This document shows positions 60,507 to 64,000 of a stretch of DNA of 64,000 bases, piece after piece. The number at the start of each line of letters is the position of its first letter. The first letter of the stretch is position 1. Source of the DNA: Spirosoma panaciterrae DSM 21099 (GTDB taxonomy: Bacteria; Bacteroidota; Bacteroidia; Cytophagales; Spirosomataceae); contig NZ_KB893186.1 of NCBI RefSeq assembly GCF_000374025.1, positions 62,001-126,000 of the forward strand, read 5' to 3'. Position numbers and translations under genes: made by a program. The notes beneath the pieces were generated by a model. The model had not been told where the DNA came from and did not search any database. It saw only the letters and a list, made by a program, of their open reading frames with translations.

Positions 60507-61328
60507 CTAATTTGCAGTGCGTACCAGGATAAGATCCCCCACCCGCTGCTGCCCCCAGGCTGGATTAGTTGATTGAAGCTGCGTGGTGACTGTCTGGATT
60601 ATCCACTGTTGGTGTTCTTCATGGTAAGCTATATGGAGTATAGGTTCCATCACTTGAGCCGATACCGCTTTATCCATAGCACGCTCATCCAATTGCACCT
60701 TCCCCTGAACGATCCGAATCACCCGGTTGGCCATAATCTGGGCATCCTGAGCGTGGTGACTCACCAGCAGGGTTGTGGCTTGCCATACCTGATGAAGTGC
60801 GGAAAGAACCTGTCGAAGCGATTCACTGGCCTGCGTATCCAGGGCAGCAAAGGGTTCATCGAGCAATAGCACCTGCGGCCGACGAACCAGGGCGCGGGCC
60901 AGGGCTACCCGCTGCCGTTGCCCGCCCGACAACTGGGCTGGTTTCTGATGCATAAACGTACCCAATCCCGTCCTATCGATCAATTCTTTCACAAAGGCCG
61001 GATCGCCTTTAGGGGCGGCAAATTGAATCGCTTCCTGTACGGTCATATTCGGGAAGAGCGCCGTATCCTGAAATACATAGCCAATGGAACGTTTTTGAGG
61101 GGGAAGGTCTACGCGCTGTTGGGTATCGAACCAAACATGCCCATCGACCACAATACGTCCAGAACTTGGTGTTTCCAGGCCAGCCACCAGGCGAAGCAGG
61201 GTTGTCTTACCGGCCCCTGATGGCCCGGTTAACACTGTTAGACTCCCTGATTCTAAGCTAGTTCGTATCGTTAACTCCCCAGGCCCCTCCGTAAATAATC
61301 GCGGCATTGTCAGGTCGATTTCGATCAT
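60507..61328 (-). CDS. modC: Molybdate ABC transporter ATP-binding protein
   Basis: The 273-residue ATPase has Walker A GPSGAGKTT (35-43), signature LSGGQRQR and Walker B DEPFAALD, with the H-loop LLVSHHAQD. The start with IEIDLTMPRLF and the position behind modB mark it as ModC. The C-terminal region (about 215-273) is where a TOBE molybdate-sensing domain would be; here it is short and not clearly typical. Its start overlaps the modB stop by four bases. Confidence 0.92.
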   Translation of the reverse strand: MIEIDLTMPRLFTEGPGELTIRTSLESGSLTVLTGPSGAGKTTLLRLVAGLETPSSGRIVVDGHVWFDTQQRVDLPPQKRSIGYVFQDTALFPNMTVQEAIQFAAPKGDPAFVKELIDRTGLGTFMHQKPAQLSGGQRQRVALARALVRRPQVLLLDEPFAALDTQASESLRQVLSALHQVWQATTLLVSHHAQDAQIMANRVIRIVQGKVQLDERAMDKAVSAQVMEPILHIAYHEEHQQWIIQTVTTQLQSTNPAWGQQRVGDLILVRTAN

Positions 61329-61999
61329 ACCGTTACTCGTTTATTGACAAAGTAGACCAGCAGTAAAATAGCAAACGATAGAACCAGCAGTAGTGCAGCA
61401 TACGTATGGGCCGTTTGAAAATGGAGCAACTCGACCTCATCGTAGATCGCAATCGATGCAACCCGGGTCTGACCCGGTAAATTACCACCTATCATCAGGA
61501 CAAGCCCAAACTCCCCGATCGTGTGTGCGAACGTCAGCACGATACCCGTCAATATGGCCGGTTTACAATTGGGCAGCAATACCCGCCACAGCGTCCGACC
61601 CGGCGACTGCCCCAGCGTATAAGCTGCTTCGCGCCAGGATACCGGCAGGTTTTCGAGCCCCGCCTGAATCGGATGTACCATAAAAGGTAAACTGTACAGT
61701 AGTGAGGCTACCACCAGCCCCTCGAACGAAAAAACAAGCTGCAGGTTCAGGTGATGCAGTAACCAGGCACCAAAATCACTCGTTGGACTAAAGGCCAGTA
61801 ATAGATAAAAACCGACTACAGAAGGGGGCAATACGAGCGGCAGACTGATGATGGCTTCAAGTACGGGCTTTAGGCGAAAACGACTCAAAGCCAGCCAACT
61901 GGCCAATGGTACACCAATCAGCAACAGCAGCATGGTTGTGATGCCAGCAAGTCGTAATGTCAGCCATATAGGTTCCCAGTCGATGGGCATCATATGCAA
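61325..61999 (-). CDS. modB: Molybdate ABC transporter permease
   Basis: The 224-residue permease has five to six hydrophobic helices and the EAA loop EAAYTLGQSPGRTLWRVLLP typical of ModB/CysT-type permeases. The segment LPLVLPPSVVGFYLLLAF and the ending VYFVNKRV fit ModB. It joins modC by a four-base overlap and lies 65 bases after modA. Confidence 0.93.
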   Translation of the reverse strand: MHMMPIDWEPIWLTLRLAGITTMLLLLIGVPLASWLALSRFRLKPVLEAIISLPLVLPPSVVGFYLLLAFSPTSDFGAWLLHHLNLQLVFSFEGLVVASLLYSLPFMVHPIQAGLENLPVSWREAAYTLGQSPGRTLWRVLLPNCKPAILTGIVLTFAHTIGEFGLVLMIGGNLPGQTRVASIAIYDEVELLHFQTAHTYAALLLVLSFAILLLVYFVNKRVTV

Positions 62000-62064
62000 A
62001 GAAAAATGGGAAGAAAACCCAAATGGAGGAAAGATTCAGACAAAATTCGTATTCCTTTTTCGCT

Positions 62065-62805
62065 TTATTCCGTCTGTTTATAACCAAATTTCTGCAAAAT
62101 ACGCCGAGCGTCCGGGCTACGCAAAAAGGTCAGGAACTGTTCAGCCGCTTTCGTCTGGGTTGTTCGTTTCAGCACGACGACCCCTTGTGCAATGGGTGCA
62201 TAGCCTGTTTGTGGCAAGTCGACCCAATGGCCCCGTTTGGCAAGGGTTGGGTCCATTACTACCGATTTGGCTGTAAAGCCAACTTCGGCAGCCCCGGAAA
62301 GGATGTATTGATTTACCTGTGAAATACTTTCGCCATACACGATTTTGGCCTGTATTTTATCCAGCCATTTTTTCGCTTTCAAATAGCCAATGGCTGCTTC
62401 ACCATAAGGCGCTGTAGCCGGATTCGCTATGGCGATGTGCCGCACTCCGGGGTTCGACAATACAGCCAGGGTAGCGGATACCGGCAGCTCGCCCGCTGTC
62501 CAAAGTACCAATGAGCCATACGCATATACAATCGGAGCGGCTGTGGTCAAATTTGCTTTGTAGAGCGTTTGCGGATACGCCATATCGGCTGACAAAAAAA
62601 CATCGTACGGTGCCCCTTGCTGAATCTGGGTAGTCAGTTTACCCGAAGAGTTGACAATCATTTCGAGCGGAACCCCCGTTTTTTTCTGGAAAGCCGTCTT
62701 AAGCTCCTCCATGACAAACTGCGCATTCGCGGCTACTGCTACCCGAAGCGGCTGCCCCCAAAGCAGATACGGGCAAAGCAAAAGACAGACAAGTAGTTTT
62801 TTCAT
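62065..62805 (-). CDS. modA: Molybdate-binding protein
   Basis: The 246-residue protein has a signal peptide (MKKLLVCLLLCPYLLWGQ) followed by a ModA body: LRVAVAANAQFVMEEL, GVPLEMIVNSSGKLTTQI, QGAPYDVFLSADMAYPQ, IVYAYGSLVLWT, IANPATAPYGEAA and EVGFTAKSVV. It binds molybdate or tungstate in the periplasm and delivers it to ModBC. It begins five bases after the stop of the small molybdopterin-fold gene, so the four genes form one operon. Confidence 0.94.
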   Translation of the reverse strand: MKKLLVCLLLCPYLLWGQPLRVAVAANAQFVMEELKTAFQKKTGVPLEMIVNSSGKLTTQIQQGAPYDVFLSADMAYPQTLYKANLTTAAPIVYAYGSLVLWTAGELPVSATLAVLSNPGVRHIAIANPATAPYGEAAIGYLKAKKWLDKIQAKIVYGESISQVNQYILSGAAEVGFTAKSVVMDPTLAKRGHWVDLPQTGYAPIAQGVVVLKRTTQTKAAEQFLTFLRSPDARRILQKFGYKQTE

Positions 62806-62810
62806 TCAAG

Positions 62811-63317
62811 TTAGTTGGCAACCTTTACCTCGATTCGTTTTACCTGCCGAACCCACCGGGCCATTTTTTTTTCTCCGGGCACAACGAGTCGATACGGACC
62901 GACAGCATTATCCAGGGGCTGCCCATCAACACGATCGACGAGAAGAATAGACTGACTGGCAAATTCAGGGTCGAATTCGGGCAGGGCAAACACCACTTCA
63001 TACGCATCAGCCGCTTTAACAACCACATAGTTTCGCAGGTTTTTCCCACGTAATTGCCCCCCTAATGGAGCCCCGGCCTGCTTAAGCAGTTCTGATACGG
63101 GTACTCCCGAATACTGATGTTCTTTTTCATCATGATCTCTGGCAGTTACCGTAGTATGCGGCATCGCCTGTAAATCAGCAGCCTGCAACGTCAGAGGTTT
63201 AGTAACCTCGCCCGAGATGGTCAGCACAGTTTGGGCTTTACTGCTTAGGCATACCATAACCAATGCTGCAACCGACGCTATTCGGCCTGTGCAATTTCGT
63301 AAACGTAACTGATTCAT
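62811..63317 (-). CDS. Small secreted molybdopterin-fold (SUOX/YedY-like) protein without cysteine
   Basis: From ATG at 63317 this 168-residue protein has a signal peptide (about 1-29, ending SSKAQ) and a molybdopterin-oxidoreductase-like domain: LTISGEVTKPLTLQAADL, the YSGVPVSELLKQAGAP motif, YVVVKAADAYEVVFALPEFD and GPYRLVVPGEKKMARWVRQV. These match the SUOX/YedY family, but the mature protein has no cysteine, whereas true members use a cysteine to bind molybdenum. The only cysteines are in the signal peptide. It is the first gene of the mod operon, so a role in molybdate, cofactor binding or signalling is likely; enzyme activity is doubtful. Confidence 0.85.
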   Translation of the reverse strand: MNQLRLRNCTGRIASVAALVMVCLSSKAQTVLTISGEVTKPLTLQAADLQAMPHTTVTARDHDEKEHQYSGVPVSELLKQAGAPLGGQLRGKNLRNYVVVKAADAYEVVFALPEFDPEFASQSILLVDRVDGQPLDNAVGPYRLVVPGEKKMARWVRQVKRIEVKVAN

Positions 63318-63347
63318 GCGCGTTACTACCCAATCGTTATATCTGCA

Positions 63348-63355
63348 CAAACATA
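63348..63355 (-). promoter_or_regulatory. -7 box for the mod operon
   Basis: Minus strand TATGTTTG matches TAnnTTTG exactly and lies about 30 bases before the ATG of the operon's first gene. No TTG is at -33. Confidence 0.45.
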
Positions 63356-63363
63356 ACGATTGT

Positions 63364-63396
63364 TTTGCTTCGATTTATCCGAATGTGTCAATTTTG
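63364..63396 (+). promoter_or_regulatory. Promoter of the right-edge membrane protein gene
   Basis: TTTG (63364-63367), 21 bases, then CAATTTTG (63389-63396), seven of eight to the consensus. The ATG at 63437 follows 40 bases later. Confidence 0.45.
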
Positions 63397-63436
63397 GGCT
63401 CTATCTTAGCTTAATCAGATTGCCAGTGGCGTTTCC

Positions 63437-64000
63437 ATGAATTCGTTTGCATGCCGGATTATGAATCAAAAAAATCGTTTTTACCAGTTCATTCAGTTTA
63501 TCTATCTGGCAGGTAGTTGTTTGTGCTTACTCCTATGGCTCTGGCTCCCGAAAAATCGGGATTGGCTGACATCGACCGTTGAGCGATTTTACACACAACG
63601 GCAACGGCTATCCAATCAGACGAGTCTTTCTACGCGCCTGCAGGAAGGTTATGGAGATGCCTACACGTTCACATCCCTTATCCAGCAGCGATGCGGCCCC
63701 GACGATTATTTTCTGATTCCGCCCCAGCAATACCTGATCCGGAATGCCTGGCAGCAGGGCAAATCAACCGGATACGTCTGGTTGTATCCGAGTGTGCTCT
63801 ATTATCATCTGGGCAAATCGGTTCATCTGATCGACATGACCGCGCCGGATTCGCTGCTTCAGCGAGCCACGCATACGTTTTGGGCTTACGATAACAAGCT
63901 CTTTTTACTGACCTTCAAACCACACAATCGACCACTGGTTATCAGCGTATTTCGCCAATACGATCCGCATTTCTTCGCTTACACTCCCGATCAGGCACGT
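63437..64000 (+). CDS. Membrane-anchored protein of unknown function (partial, runs off right edge)
   Basis: An open frame from ATG at 63437 (or 63461) continues for 188 codons to the window end without a stop. It has one hydrophobic helix near residues 17-38 (FIQFIYLAGSCLCLLLWLWL) and then a mixed soluble part with QRCGPDDYFLIPPQQYLI and VWLYPSVLYYHLGKSVHLID. The soluble part follows the helix, so it is probably outside the cytoplasm. I do not recognise the family. The frame has codon use like its neighbours and its own promoter, so it is very likely a real gene. Confidence 0.7.
   Translation, partial: MNSFACRIMNQKNRFYQFIQFIYLAGSCLCLLLWLWLPKNRDWLTSTVERFYTQRQRLSNQTSLSTRLQEGYGDAYTFTSLIQQRCGPDDYFLIPPQQYLIRNAWQQGKSTGYVWLYPSVLYYHLGKSVHLIDMTAPDSLLQRATHTFWAYDNKLFLLTFKPHNRPLVISVFRQYDPHFFAYTPDQAR

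Overview
The window looks like a chromosomal segment of a Bacteroidota member of the Cytophagales, most like Spirosoma and its relatives. The evidence is intrinsic: roughly balanced base composition, few Shine-Dalgarno sites, several promoters of the Bacteroidota form TTG-N19..21-TAnnTTTG, and typical genes (hybrid two-component propeller sensor, OmpP1/FadL-type porin, the folP / DUF1599 / BT_3928-type block, PQQ-type sugar dehydrogenases, LytTR signalling pair). I saw no rRNA, CRISPR array, transposase or prophage block. The only tRNA is tRNA-Lys(UUU).

Layout. 1-182: start of a PqqD-like RiPP recognition protein cut by the left edge. 407-1582: lipoprotein di-haem peroxidase. 1755-8229: one module encoding a TolC / membrane-fusion lipoprotein / ABC permease / ABC ATPase exporter followed by a LytS-type kinase and a LytTR regulator. 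8538-14119: two-domain M16 peptidase, leucine-rich-repeat protein and a DMT transporter. 14185-21645: probable sugar or hydroxy-acid catabolism (SDR, PQQ sugar dehydrogenase, IlvD/Edd dehydratase, CitMHS transporter, split AtuA pair). 21666-23674: HxlR regulator divergent from pirin and YceI, with tandem operator-like dyads. 23770-29124: Rdx protein, GH63-like glucosidase, glucose-dehydrogenase-like SDR and an FMN hydroxyacid oxidase. 29532-33315: secreted beta protein, GH108 muramidase, UV endonuclease, small helical protein, FKBP isomerase. 33519-37386: two-gene operon of a Tat-exported TIM-barrel protein and a sugar dehydrogenase fused to PKD, cytochrome c and C-terminal beta domains. 37720-46831: ProS, Tyr/Ser-rich lipoprotein, OmpP1 porin, hybrid two-component sensor. 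46965-50275: shikimate kinase, BT_3928-type DoxX protein, DUF1599 and FolP. 50356-56993: tRNA-Lys and glutamate synthase gltBD. 57063-60360: DUF2461, DUF779, DoxX and an SPL radical-SAM protein. 60507-63317: modCBA with a small secreted molybdopterin-fold protein. 63437-64000: membrane-anchored unknown protein cut by the right edge.

The most unusual signals lie between genes. Four junctions carry an inverted array of an octamer close to GAGYGAAW, each just upstream of a start codon, and in two cases read in frame as a false N-terminal extension. A second GC-rich hairpin element supplies the last codons of the DUF1599 gene. Several other long near-perfect inverted repeats (up to 31-bp arms) sit at gene ends. 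The protein-level candidates most worth attention are the cysteine-free molybdopterin-fold protein in the mod operon, the PqqD-like protein at the left edge, and the sugar-acid / AtuA group with its 25-bp operator-like dyad. No complete new defence or biosynthetic system is visible.
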